A stretch of 64,000 nucleotides of DNA from Larimichthys crocea (GCF_000972845.2 NC_040022.1:4319501-4383500); one strand, 5' to 3'; shown: positions 36,033 to 47,120, counted from the first letter of the stretch. Made by a program: numbers and translations. Notes: generated by a model from the sequence alone, not told the origin.

Positions 36033-37982
36033 AAACACAGCAGCCGTCTGGGGGCCGTGCTGGACCAGACCAGACCTGCTATCAGTCAGAGATATGAGCG
36101 CAGAGACTGAATAAATCCTGAAAACACGTTTTTATTTATTTATTTATTTATGTGAGCGAAATGTGGAGCAGTAAGACTGACGTCATCACGAACGAATTTG
36201 TTTTCTTTTATCCGATGTTTCAAAATGCGCACACATCGTCACGCATAATTATATAAAAGGTTGATATTTTAACTTGAAAATGTCTTTGTTGGGTTATTTA
36301 ATAAAATGTCTAATTTTCCACTTCATTCAGCACCAACGTGGTGCGTAAAATATTTTAATCTTTAACGATAACACAAATTAAATGCTTCAGATTTGATCCA
36401 GTAGCTAATTAAATAAATGTTTCCGCCATGAGAACATTTTTTTTATTGTTGTTGAAAGGCCTGTGATGTGAATTCATGGCTCATCATATTTGTTCTTTTT
36501 TATATGCAGTAATTCTGCTTCTTCTTGATGTTGGGTAAAATACATTTATTTATTTAAACGTTGCTTTTTTTGTTTCTCTCTTTTGTTTCTTTTCTTCTTT
36601 TTTTTAAATTCTCGGTCGGTTTACAGTGAAACGAATTCAGACGTGAGTGATGAAGACAAGTGAAATAAAGAAGCGAAGGACAGACGGAAACATTTACATC
36701 AGAAAAGCCGGACGTCCTGAAAATCAGGCCTGCGGGACGAAAAAAAAAAAAGAGGCAACATTTGACTCTGAAGTTTAATTTGAATTTCGTTATTTATCAG
36801 AATAATGATCCTCTGCAGCTCGTGCTGTTACAAATTACAATTAGTAGAACTGTTTTATAGCCGGTCCCGTAAAACGTTTCTATTGTGCCTGCAGGCTACA
36901 TGTCTGAGTTATTTATAAATGATGGAACATTTTGAAATGAAGCTTCATATTTTAGGTCTTTTGGCTGAATGACAGCCTCTATGATAAATGCAGAAGGCCC
37001 CGGATCTTCAGTGGAAACCTCATAAATCTCAACACTATCCTCAGTGCAGGCCCACCCCCCTCCAGAACGTTTTATGACTTTAAAATCGACCAATTACGGC
37101 GAGAAAAATCACCCACCCTCCCTTACCTGTTTTCGGTGGATTCCTCTTCACCTTCATCCAGTCGAAGGTCTGCCCCTGCCCGGCTTGCTGGCCTTCCTCA
37201 TCCCCCCTCTCTCGTTCCTGAGAGACCGGTAGCTCCCCGTATCCTCCCCCGTGTGGAAGCCCCAGGTAGCCCGCTGCATCCAGACCTCCACCAAGCTGTT
37301 GTGGATACTGTGGCCCGGCTAAAGCGCCCTGAGGCCCGCAGTAGGCCCCAGCCAGAGCGCCGTAGCTGGGGCCGACGGTGGGGGCCGAGCTGGGGAAGGA
37401 TGATTGATGATAGTAGGTGGAGGCCACAGGCTCCTCCATGAAATACTGGGAGTGGACGGTGCTGGGAGTGCCCGTCGCGGCAGCATACTCCGAGTTTCTG
37501 GCGCACGCCTGACCCGCGTAGGCCCCGGTGCCGTTATTCCCGTTATTATAAGACAATGTTCCGCTTTGTAAGCTCTGGGTTTGGTGGAGGTGAGGATGAT
37601 GATGGTAGCCGTTGTGCGTCTGCTGATGCTGTTGTTGCTCATGATGATGATGAGGATGTTGCTGATGATGCTGGGTCGCCCCTGTGGTTCCGTGCGTCCC
37701 TGCATCGCTCCCGTTGCCCCCGTACAGCCGTGCATCCCCGGTGTAACTTACTCCCCCGGCGGTGCTGTCACTTCTGGTCCCGTTAACCTGAGCTGGAGAG
37801 CCGGTTGGTCCCGTATGAAAGGCGCCGGAGGTCACGGGGAAGCCCTGGTGCTGATCCAGTGGATGGTGGTGGTGGTGATGATGTAGATGATGGTGGTGGT
37901 ATCCAGATTTAGGCGCAGAATAAGCGCCGGTTCCCGGTCGGTTACAAATGGAGTATTCCACAAACGAGTTCATGTTGTCCAT
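35246..37982 (-). CDS. hoxb1a: Homeobox protein Hoxb1a, join(37127-37982, 35246-35604)
   Basis: Hox group-1 transcription factor, nuclear, patterning the hindbrain and rhombomere 4. Exon 1 (37982-37127) starts [15 protein letters not shown], the conserved group-1 N-terminus, and ends at donor ACAG|GTAAGG. Exon 2 begins at 35604 after acceptor CTCCACCCAG and stops at TAA 35248-35246. The split codon is phase-compatible, giving 404 residues. The Pbx-binding hexapeptide is FDWMK at 273-277. The homeodomain is at about 298-357, with WFQNRRM, Gln50 and Asn51. A Ser/Thr/Glu-rich tail follows, ending SPSSETS. His-rich (29-40) and His/Gln-rich (about 104-135) tracts make it longer than the roughly 300-330 residues I expect for fish Hoxb1a. 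The codon at the junction encodes Val286 where relatives have Gly or Ala. The downstream MNSF methionine is a possible alternative start. The a-copy call rests on adjacency to hoxb2a. The autoregulatory r4 element lies about 0.8 kb upstream. Confidence 0.96.
35605..37126 (-). other. hoxb1a intron
   Basis: A 1,522-bp single intron with GT (37126-37125) and AG (35606-35605) ends and a CT-rich 3' tract, in the position shared by vertebrate group-1 Hox genes between hexapeptide and homeodomain. It contains a GA repeat (35981-36023), a TTTA run (36131-36150), a perfect CRE palindrome TGACGTCA (36178-36185), and AT-rich sequence without a second recognisable exon. Confidence 0.93.
35981..36023. repeat. 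(GA)n microsatellite in the hoxb1a intron
   Basis: About 21 GA units on the plus strand (CT on the transcribed-sense strand). Confidence 0.95.
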
Positions 37983-38353
37983 GCAGACCGGAGGCCCGGT
38001 GTGTGAGTGGGGGGGGAGATGGTGTGGGGGGTGGATAGGTGAACAGGATGAAGTGAACGGAGCTCAACTGGACAAAAACATCAGAAAGTCCATAAAAAAA
38101 AGTTCCTGAAAATTGAAACAGGGTGGAGAAAATCCCGAACACCAACCACACAAAGACACAAAACAAAAAGCTCCAAAGGAAAAATCAAATATTTTCCCTG
38201 CTTAACCTGAAAAACTATAAAAGTTCAGCAGCAAAGGCAGCGAGAATAAAAACGTTCCACTGAGGAGGAAAAACAGTGGAGTGTGCGCGTCCCCAAACAC
38301 ACGTGAATAATGCGCTCTGCTGTGTGTTTGTGTGCGTAAACGGAAGGCCTCTG

Positions 38354-38384
38354 CTGTCAATAGATCAACGCTCATCAGTGACAG
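38354..38384 (-). promoter_or_regulatory. Second Pbx-Hox site flanked by two Meis/Prep sites
   Basis: On the minus strand a TGATCTAT word (38360-38367) fits the Pbx-Hox consensus TGATNNAT. Meis/Prep TGACAG cores sit on both sides, at 38354-38359 (minus) and 38379-38384 (plus). It lies about 380 bases upstream of the hoxb1a ATG and 400 bases downstream of the main autoregulatory element. Function is inferred from motif content only. Confidence 0.4.
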
Positions 38385-38499
38385 CGGAAACACCGCGAGA
38401 AGACAGAAAAGAGTCAAGTCACCTCTTCACCCCCGCACAGGTTTACACCGCATCCTCCTCCATTCTGCGTTTTTTCCCCCTCTTTCTCCTCTTTTCCGC

Positions 38500-38500
<1 letters not shown>

Positions 38501-38536
<36 letters not shown>
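38501..38536. repeat. (CT)n microsatellite
   Basis: About 18 CT units on the plus strand (GA on the hoxb1a sense strand), between the promoter and the autoregulatory element. Confidence 0.93.
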
Positions 38537-38538
<2 letters not shown>

Positions 38539-38723
38539 TTCCGTGTCACTTCTTTTCTTACCACTGCCGCGGGTCACGTGGGTTGTCGTCACGTCGCCTG
38601 GGGTGACCAGAGTCCAGAAGTTTGTCAGCCGGTCACAGGAGAACCAGTACGTGTTTGTGTGTAGGGGAGAAGAGGGGGGAGGAGGGGGACGGGTTTTTTT
38701 TTTTTCGGTTCAGAAGTGGAGAT

Positions 38724-38741
38724 TGCGCGCGCGCGCGCGCG
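38724..38741. repeat. (GC)n alternating run
   Basis: About nine alternating GC units, a sequence able to adopt Z-DNA, 25 bases from the autoregulatory element. Confidence 0.9.
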
Positions 38742-38765
38742 GGGGTTTGCGCCGACGCACGCGCC

Positions 38766-38830
38766 TCATCCATCACTCGCCGTGACATTAGCACGACAAA
38801 GAGACTTCAATCAAACCGGCCCATCAATCT
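38766..38830 (-). promoter_or_regulatory. hoxb1a rhombomere-4 autoregulatory element
   Basis: Read on the minus strand, 5' to 3': AGATTGATGG (38830-38821), TGATTGAAGT (38813-38804), the Sox/Oct composite CTTTGTCGTGCTAATG (38801-38786), a TALE core TGTCAC (38787-38782), and TGATGGATGA (38775-38766). This reproduces the content of the mouse Hoxb1 r4 enhancer, in which Hoxb1-Pbx dimers bind three related repeats with help from Prep/Meis and Sox2-Oct. It lies 784-848 bases upstream of the hoxb1a ATG. The match is seen directly; autoregulatory function is inferred from the well-studied tetrapod and fish counterparts. Confidence 0.88.
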
Positions 38831-41528
38831 GATATCAGCACGGATCTGTCAGAGCAAAGAGAGAGGCAGAGAATAAAAGAGGAGCTGTGAGGCGGCCTGC
38901 TGCCTCCAGACCTGCTCCTTGCAAAACACTCACCAACAAACACACTCACGTCTGCTCTGACTCTGTATACCTTTATTCCTCTAAATCCTGCAGCTGCACT
39001 CCACTCTTACTGTTACTGCTGATGGGATGACTGAGGATAAAGATGGTGCTGCGTTCAGGCTCCTGGAGGCCCGGGCCTTGTTTCATCAGCCGGCAGCTAC
39101 ATGACTTATAACCTGATTTATAAGAGATCACACATGTTTCAGTAAATGTCACTTCACCTCTGTTACAACATGCTTGTAAAACTCAAATATAACAGATCAG
39201 AACACTAATGCTCTCTAACTCGGCGCTAATCTTGGAAGTACTCTGCAGCAGACACAGACAGGTTTCTCCTTTCACACGTGATTCATCAACTATTTGTCTT
39301 GGTTTAAGAGTTTTAAGAGCTCCAACAGGAAGTTGAGTCACTCTGTCGGACGACATTCTGGACCTTTCTTTACCTTTTCGGCGAACACGTGAAACATGCT
39401 GCAGGTATTTGTTCGTGTATAGCTCATATAACATGACATATTTTCTGTGTTAACAATGATTTTTATCATCTCTAAAAGTTATATGTCTGCAGACAGCTGA
39501 GAGGTCTACGGGAAATGATAAGGGAGTAAAGCCAAAGTCAATAGAACATAAGGTTTAAAGAAATATTACACTCGTTAGCTGTCATATCTATCAGTTATGT
39601 CTCCTGAGATCTCAGTAGAGAACATTCTAACCACAGAATTGTTAAAGCACAAATTTACTGTGTATACTCAGGCACCACACATGAGTATATATATTGAATA
39701 TAGGTTATAGGTTAAACCTTTCTTGATTCATGAGGCACTGAGAGGGCTCAAAGAAGGACTTCTGATCTGAGGGATCAAGACATTTTACTTGCAAAACCAT
39801 AGAATAAAAATGCCAAACAAACATTACTGACAGAAGTGCACATCCCAGAGATTCAAGCATGAAAGGAATTCAGCCAGATTATTGGAATGACTTTATTTGG
39901 AGGTAAAAATGAAGAGACGGAGTAAGGTCATGGCTGCTCGTGATACTTGATCATACTTCTTTACGTTTGTTAGCATTACCGACAGAAACCTACAGAACCT
40001 GCAGGATTGAAAAGCTGAGTTGTAATGAACTGGAAATATCCTCTAAGAGGACATTGTCATAGCTCTGGGCTTACACATTTGGAGCTCGGCCCAGTTCTCC
40101 GTGTCAGAGTTACTCCCGCCTTTTCTGTACAGATACAGAGTAAGATCAACAATGATGTGAAAAGAACTCAGCTCAGCCAAAGCAGTGTGTTTACTGACCA
40201 CAGAGCTGTAATCAAGTCAGTGCAAGGCAGTGTGTTTTGGCACAAGGGGAAGCCTCAGATTACTAAACAGGAGCCTGAAATCAGCATCAGCGAACGCAGG
40301 GTTCTCTTTGTCTTTGGTTTCCAGCAGCGTGAAAAGCTTTGCGTTATTCAAAGCAACAGCGCCGGTGTTAGAGCGAGAAATGATTTATTAAGTTAGACTG
40401 TAAATCTGCTGTGAACATCTTGTTGCTACAGTGAGTCTAATGCTGTTGCTGAGTGCCAGCTGTTCAGCTCTGACATTTAAATCTGTCAGTGTGCGGCTGA
40501 TTGACTGACTCACTGACCTCCACTGCAACACATACGGAACGTCTACAGCTTCATGTTTCCTGCCTCATTTTCCCATCAGCCCCGATCATCTTTTCTCCGT
40601 CCTTCCTTCAGCCCGGTCCACTAACACCGATCATCACTTTAAAGATTATTGATCGGACTGTATCTCCTCTTTGCACATTTTTCTTACAGGACAGACGGGA
40701 ATCTTTTAATTGATCAAAAGGTTTCCATCGATCAGAGAGCCCGATCGCGTGGACTTTTGGGGAATCGGTTTACTTTTTGACAATTGGATTGGGAGGACAT
40801 GGATTTCTGATGGCTGGACGTGCGTGTGCGAGTGCACGTGCGAGAGTGTGCATGTTTGCTAATTGAATGAATGAGCTGATCTGTTATAGAAATGAGGTTA
40901 AGGCAGACAGGAGGCCTTCTGGTCGGCCAAACCGGCAGGACAGGAAGCAGGGAGAGCTGTGACGACAGCACAATGTTCTGCCTGTGAATGTGTGTGTGAA
41001 ACAAAGGCCTTGCAACTGGGCACACACTCTTTTACACACAGGCTTTTTGTTTAATTGAATTCTTTAGGATTCTTTTTTATCTTTTATCCTCCATATGTTG
41101 CTTTAAAAAAAGTTTTTCTTGTCTTATTTTTTACCCTATTTAGAGAAAACAGACAAATCTCGTCATGTCTGCATCAGATATTTGCTCATGAAGTGTCCCA
41201 CACCTTCTCATTACTGATTACCCGCCCCTCAATTATAACTGCCTCCAATGATCCCGTCATCCATTTCCCCCTCCAGAGCCTCTGTGAAGGGCCTGACAGC
41301 AGACGCACCGCCGTCCCGCCGCCAGGACGAGATCAGGACGAGCGGCGTGGGCGTGCGACAAGGAGGGAGGTTAATGATCAGTGATGGGCTGAAAGGAGAG
41401 AGAGAGAGAGGGGCAGAGCGAGTGGGCAGGAAGTCTGCAGGAACAGAGCGGGACAAGAAGAAGATTAAATGACGCCCACACGGCCGTCTGGGTGGTGAAG
41501 AGACTACAGGAGAGAGAAGAAGAGGGAG

Positions 41529-41542
41529 AGGTCAAGAGGTCA
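41529..41542 (+). promoter_or_regulatory. Perfect DR2 retinoic-acid response element 5' of hoxb1a
   Basis: AGGTCA-AG-AGGTCA, two perfect half-sites with a 2-base spacer, 3.55 kb upstream of the hoxb1a ATG. In tetrapods a 5' DR2 element upstream of Hoxb1 confines expression to rhombomere 4 by repressing it in r3 and r5. Type and relative position match. It sits at the end of a GC-richer patch (41220-41545) that also carries a Meis-type TGACAG at about 41294. Site seen directly; role inferred. Confidence 0.7.
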
Positions 41543-43299
41543 GAGCTCTGATATGTAAAAGTTTATGTTGTGCTTCAGTTTGTCTGCAGTGCTTTATTCA
41601 TGTGATCTGATGAGCATTCTGCACTGAGATCAGATCTGAATATGCAAATTGAGTTGGTGGATATTGTGGACTTTTTTTCTACCTGTTACCATTACCATTG
41701 TAGTTCTTAATGAATAATTTGGTCAAAAAAGTATGACCATCATGATTTCCAAAAGCCCAAGGAAATCATTTCATCATCATCAAATTCTTTGCTTGAAAAT
41801 GGACTCAAACGGTGAATCCGTTATCACCACTGGACCATCTCTTTTTTATGGCCATGAGATCTTGGCTGGTGAGAATGGTCCGGGACAGTGTAGGAGTTTC
41901 TATAAAGAAGCTAAAAATAAAGAAAAGTTTAGTCAAAGTGCGATTCTTCTGTATCAACTGCAGTAAGATAAGGACTACAATCATGTCCTCCCACAATGCC
42001 CTCCCCCAAGAACTAAATCAGACAATAGGAGGCCTTCACAGGTGATCTGTCAGAGCAGCATCACAGCTTCATGCACAGCATATCATGATTAACGAGGTAT
42101 TTCAGTGTTGGAAAGAACATGGGCTGTCGAAAGATGCGAACATTTTTGAAATTGAAAACATTTGAAAAAGGGCTGTGACATTTCGTGTTGCCAAGAAGAT
42201 GTCAATCCTACAACATCCAGAATGCCCTGGGCCACAATTGATGAATAAACTCTCCAGCTGGTGAGTGACGGACTACCAGTTGGGCGGTGCTTGGTTTTGC
42301 AGGACAGGCGTGGCCCCTTTGGATGCAGCAACATGTTCATTTGCTCGTACTACTGAGGACCTGCGAGGACTTCACCTTCCTTTAAGATTACCCAACACCA
42401 ACCCAACAAGGCTTCAGCTTATTGTGGCATCCAAAACGCTGCATCGACTGCTAAAAGATTTCCATAAAAAGTTTAAAAGTTGTAAAATATATGAAAGTGT
42501 GTAGCTGCTGCCTCTGCTGCTCTGAAATCATTTGGGAGCTGAGATCCAGTCGTAACACATCAAGTCATTTTTACAATATCGATGCCCTTCAGATCAAATT
42601 TCCCTGTGAGCAGCTTCACACACACTGGCACTGATCACACTGTAAAATAAGAACAGATGTGGCCTGCTTCATCTGATACCGCATTCCAGTTGCAATACAT
42701 GTTTACTCCGTCTATGATCGTGTTTTTTAATATTCAGATAAGATAACCATTGTTTGGTTTTCATACAACAAGCATTGAACATCATTTCGAGTCACCTCTC
42801 AGCTGTAATCTCAGAGCCTCACAACAAGTTGAACGTCACATATTTTGTGAGCAAACTCTACCATCTTCCTTTTTTATCTCCCAACCAAAAGGCTTCTTCA
42901 GAACTGATGTTCTTATATAATACAAATATAATAAATAAGAAATGTTTCCTAATTTAGTATTTTTGTGTTTGCATTTTTTTTTATGTGTGTGTATTTCTGA
43001 TGAGTCGCATGAAAGGGCCCATTCTCTAACCAACAGGAGAACCTGTTCTCTATAGAGGCCCCACAAATTCACTGCCAGCAATGTACGAGCAAATTATGCA
43101 AGTTGAATATTTTGAACTCAGTATTTCCACCTGCAAATTCATGTCTGTTCACAACTTTGCATTAACTTTATATGCAATCGTGCTGCCTGAAAAATTCACT
43201 TTGTTTTCCGTGTGCCTTTAAAATAGCCAAAATAGCTTAAAGCTAACCAAACAAAACTTCAATTAAATCATTTAAAGAGTTAAAGAAATGGGGAAATTG

Positions 43300-43440
43300 G
43301 GCAGCTGTGGCTCAGGAGGTAGAGTGGGTCGTCGATCCCCGGCTCCTCCAGTCTGCACGTCGAAGTGTCCTTGGGCAAGATACTGAACCCCAAATTTGCT
43401 CCCTGTAAGTCGCTTTGGATGTCTAAATGTTCTCTGTCTC
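43300..43440 (+). mobile_element. tRNA-derived SINE-like fish repeat
   Basis: Begins GGGCAGCTGTGGCTCAGGAG, an A-box-like pol III head, then GTCGATCCCCGGCTCCTCCA (B-box region) and GTGTCCTTGGGCAAGATACT, and ends near AAGTCGCTTTGGATGTCTAA. These are landmarks of a SINE-like repeat common in percomorph fish, recognised from memory. The segment between A and B boxes is shortened, so this copy has an internal deletion. Confidence 0.6.
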
Positions 43441-44127
43441 CCATGATGTACAGTAGATGTCAGCGAGAGTGTTGCATTCTTGTTTTTAGGATGTTCACTA
43501 TGTTGTTGCTTATGAGGAGCGTGCTAGGTAATTCAGTGATAGTTTAGTGCAAATGTTTTGTGTTATTGTTGCTACTGAAGAGATGCTAAGAGTTTACTAC
43601 AGTCTCTGAGAGCGAGTTTTAGTGTTTCCATCTCAAAGTGAATAATCTCATGGACAAGAAACCTCAAAGCTGAAAACAACTTCTTGTGTCTGTTTTCCTG
43701 TTGGTGCTCTTCCAGTTTCCAGGAACTCAAGCTGCTTCAACAGGCTGTGACCTTCATACCTCCCACGGGGTCGTGACCTCCAGGTTGGTTCAGCCTGGTT
43801 TCTGTCTCGTCTCAGGTCAGGAGAGGAATTTGACAATCAGCTACACCTCAGACTATCTGTTTCAGTTTCTGACAGTCTGGTCTGCATATTTGGGACGTCC
43901 ATCCAGGATGTGGCCCAGTCCTGGACCTCAGTTAATTAAGGATTGCGATTAGAGAGCAGAGAAAGAACAGTTTGAACCTCGTCATGTCTTCAGGGACACC
44001 TAGCAGTCTGATGGGACAAATAAGTTCTCTGTCCTTTCACGTTTTCTGTCTGAGTCTCCTAACGGTCCTATCAGACAGGTCAAATGACTCCAGAACCAGG
44101 AAGTTATGCTCCAGTATTCCTGGAAAA

Positions 44128-44129
<2 letters not shown>

Positions 44130-44174
<45 letters not shown>

Positions 44175-44412
44175 TGTGTTTGTGTGTGTGTGTGTGTGTG
44201 TGTTTGTGTGTTTGTGTGTGTGTGTGTGTGATAGGTGGGGCTTTTTGGCAATCGTGAAAGATGATATAGGAGAGAAAGAGAAAGAGAGGCACAGACAGAG
44301 TGAAAGAAAGAGAGGAGCTGTGCATCCAGACTGCTGACGTTGTTGCATTAGCTCTGAAACCTGAACCACTGATGCAGACACATAACAGAATTTATTAACC
44401 GTTATTAATAAC

Positions 44413-44453
<41 letters not shown>

Positions 44454-44460
44454 CACACAC
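44130..44460. repeat. TG/TTTG array and inverted CA array
   Basis: A 100-base TG array with TTTG interruptions (44130-44230) and, 185 bases on, a CA array (44416-44460). They are complementary in orientation. All open frames across them are repeat artefacts. Confidence 0.92.
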
Positions 44461-45089
44461 TCAATTGATGGAGAAAGACAAAGAAGAAAATGTGAGTCTG
44501 GCAAAGAATTTTTTTTCTTTTTTTTCTCCTTCCTGGTTTTTGATGTTTAAATTGAATAAATCTGATAATGAGATTAAACTTTATGCAGCCGATGTGGTCG
44601 GCCATCTCGCTGCATACGTGGCAGACATTTTACCACTTTCGAGGCCATGACGTCACACCAAGTGAATTATGACTTCTTATCTTTTCTGTACTCAACTATT
44701 CTCTTTCATCTTTCAGAGGGAAACATAAAAGTTGTTCTTTGGAGGCCAACCTGTGAGGGCCACAGCTCAGAAGGCAATGATGATGCTCCTTTCCCTGCTG
44801 CTTTTCCTTTGAATGATTTGAATATATTTTTTATTTATAATAATGTTGAGGTTTGGACTGTTGGTTGGACAAAACAAATATATATTCTATATATGTATTG
44901 TGGTATTTCACTATTTTCATAATTTTTACAAACCAAACACTCAATTAATGAACAGAGAAAATGATCAGCAGATGAATTTAGATGAAGATAATTATTAATT
45001 GTAGTTCTATATAAAATGTGCCACCTGAAGCAACTCCAACAGTTAAATCCTGCTTTTACATCATATGACATCATATTTACATTTTAAGG

Positions 45090-45245
45090 CTTTAATACTT
45101 TAACTACATTTTTCTGATTTTACATATCCATTTTTACTTAAGTAACATCGTTTAAATGCAGAAAGTTTATTTATTTATTTATTTTTTACAGTGTGCTTTA
45201 GTACTTTTACTGAAGTACCGGATCTGAATACACTTCCAGTGCCCC
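45090..45245 (+). repeat. Dispersed fish repeat fragment, 'ACTTTTACTGAAGTA' type
   Basis: Includes TAATACTTTAACTACATTTT, TACTTAAGTAACAT and TAGTACTTTTACTGAAGTAC followed by GGATCTGAATACAC. This matches a short repeat often seen in fish genomes, from memory. A TTTA run lies inside. Ends are uncertain. Confidence 0.4.
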
Positions 45246-46492
45246 ACAGTCTGTTCAGGTAAACAGTGACTAAATAATTGCATAAATTAATATAGTTATT
45301 ATGTTTTTTAACTAGTGAGGTTGGCACACCCAACAGCCTTATTGAGAGTCATATTTTGCATACTGCTACCAAAACAAAAAGTGATCAATGAAGTCGGCCT
45401 ATTTCAGCAACCCACCAGTGCTGACTGAACAGAGCTGCCATTTCATGAGTGGTGAGCGCTAATATTGGATCATGGCTACATTTTATTATGACCTCAGTTT
45501 TATTTACATATTTTTAGAGCTTTTTCCAATACTCACGTTTTTGGTTATGACAACATCATAATCAACAAAATGACAGCTGAAACATCAGTGGTGCTAACGC
45601 GAAGAGCTCCGCAACACGACGTCATCTGGAAATTATGTGTAGGCCAAGTTCACATTCCTGGTAGACGTCTTTGTAACATGAACTCAGTGTTTCTACTGTT
45701 TATTTGTAACCCTCAGAATAAGAGATAACGTGATTATAATTTTACAGAGTTGTACAATCCTGTCTGAGTACTATAAACTGCTGTGTGGTGTTTTGGACTT
45801 TGATAAGCCTTTAAACGCATTAATCTGTTACTCCAACTGGACTTCCTGGATCAGATTACATTGTCTCACTGGTACCTGAAGCAACATGCCTCCGCCCGTG
45901 CATTGTTTTAACGCAGAGCTGTTTTCAGTCTGGACGTTCATTAGGACCACCGAGGAAGTGCTGCTAATCTCAGCGTGCATATCCTACAACCCCTTAAGAC
46001 CTTTGTGTTTTGAGTTGTTTTATTCTTGTTTGTTCGGGCAGCACTTTTATTAAATAAAGTGAAGACGGAGATCTGTGTCTCTGCCCTGTTTATGGTAAAC
46101 GTCTTCCTATGTGGACAAAAAAGAGGCCATCGTCACTCCAAGATCTTGTAGGGTAATGGCACCGAGCCTGGGTCTGCCCCAATATTCACACACCTCTTTA
46201 GTAAAGAGGTGTGCCCCTTGTCTGAAAATACAGAGCTCAGTGTTCACCCTTTACTGTATTACACCTGTCCAGCTGTTGGCTGGTGTCAGGACTGACGATA
46301 ATCAAAAGACATGAAGAAGTTGATGACATGCTGGAGTGAATATTATTATTGTAAACATCCAGACACTACACTGAAGGTTATTAGGTAATATCAGAAATCC
46401 TCCATCCTCGACTATAATATTGCACATCTGACAATGTAATGTAGTTCCTTTCTTAAATATTCAATCGGAAATCATTTCGAATAATAATTGTG

Positions 46493-46877
46493 TAACGGTC
46501 CAGTGTGTCAGAATTAGTGCACTCTTCTTACAGAATATGGCAATAATGGAAAATGGAATATAATATTTTTATATTAACGTTATAACCATGTTTTCATTAG
46601 TGTAGAATCACACGGAAAAAAGAGGATATGATTTTGTCATCTTTGAATCAGACTTTTATACAGACTCCTCAGGTCCTCATCCGTCATGTCACGTTTCAAC
46701 AGTAGCCCAGAATGGACAAACCAAACACTGGCTCTAGATAGGGACATTAACATTATTCATGAGCTGCAGGCTACCATACATATTTTGAAGGGAAGGGTGA
46801 AGCGAGGGGTATGTAGTCGGTTGCAGTCTGCAACTTCAGTCCTAGATGCCACAAAATGGTACACACTGGACCTTTAA
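46493..46877 (+). mobile_element. TTAA-type non-autonomous DNA transposon, copy C (best preserved)
   Basis: Both ends are visible: GGTCCAGTGTGTCAGAATTA at the left and the complementary ACACACTGGACCTTTAA at the right, a 12-bp perfect inverted repeat. Internal landmarks GAAAATGGAATATAATATTT and GTTTTCATTAGTGTAGAATC match copy A, with CCCAGAATGGACAAACCAAA beyond. The right TTAA is intact and the left one has changed to GTAAC. At 385 bp it has no transposase. piggyBac-like by its TTAA target. Confidence 0.75.
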
Positions 46878-47120
46878 GTTTTCATTCCATTCGACCTCCA
46901 TTTCATTGTCATCTGAACAGTTATGAGTGATCCAATTGAAGTGTTTGTTATGGAAAAATTAAATAAATCTGAGTTTAATTGTATCTGAGTGAGTTCTGGT
47001 GAATCTCAACCAGACACACAAGTTGGCATTTCACTACTCAGTACTCACAAAACAGACATTGGTATCAGGACAGACCCATTGTACTTGTAAAGAGATTTGT
47101 ATATTGATTATTGATTTTTC

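Larger units (their letters stand above)
37983..38765 (-). promoter_or_regulatory. hoxb1a 5' flank and presumed promoter/5' UTR
   Basis: The first 780 bases upstream of the hoxb1a ATG must include the 5' UTR and basal promoter. I find no convincing minus-strand TATA box; a TATAAAAG at about 38216-38223 is on the opposite strand. The stretch holds a TALE/Hox site cluster (38354-38384), a CT repeat (38501-38536), CACGTG at 38575-38580 and a GC alternating run (38724-38741). GC content and CpG density rise from about 38560. Confidence 0.5.

Noticed and set aside
37136..37786. Several long open frames on the plus strand and other minus frames across hoxb1a exon 1
   Set aside because: They are shadow frames of the GC-rich hoxb1a coding exon. 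The Hox frame explains the constraint.
38216..38223. TATAAAAG upstream of hoxb1a
   Set aside because: It is on the plus strand, the wrong orientation for hoxb1a, and nothing suggests a plus-strand transcript.
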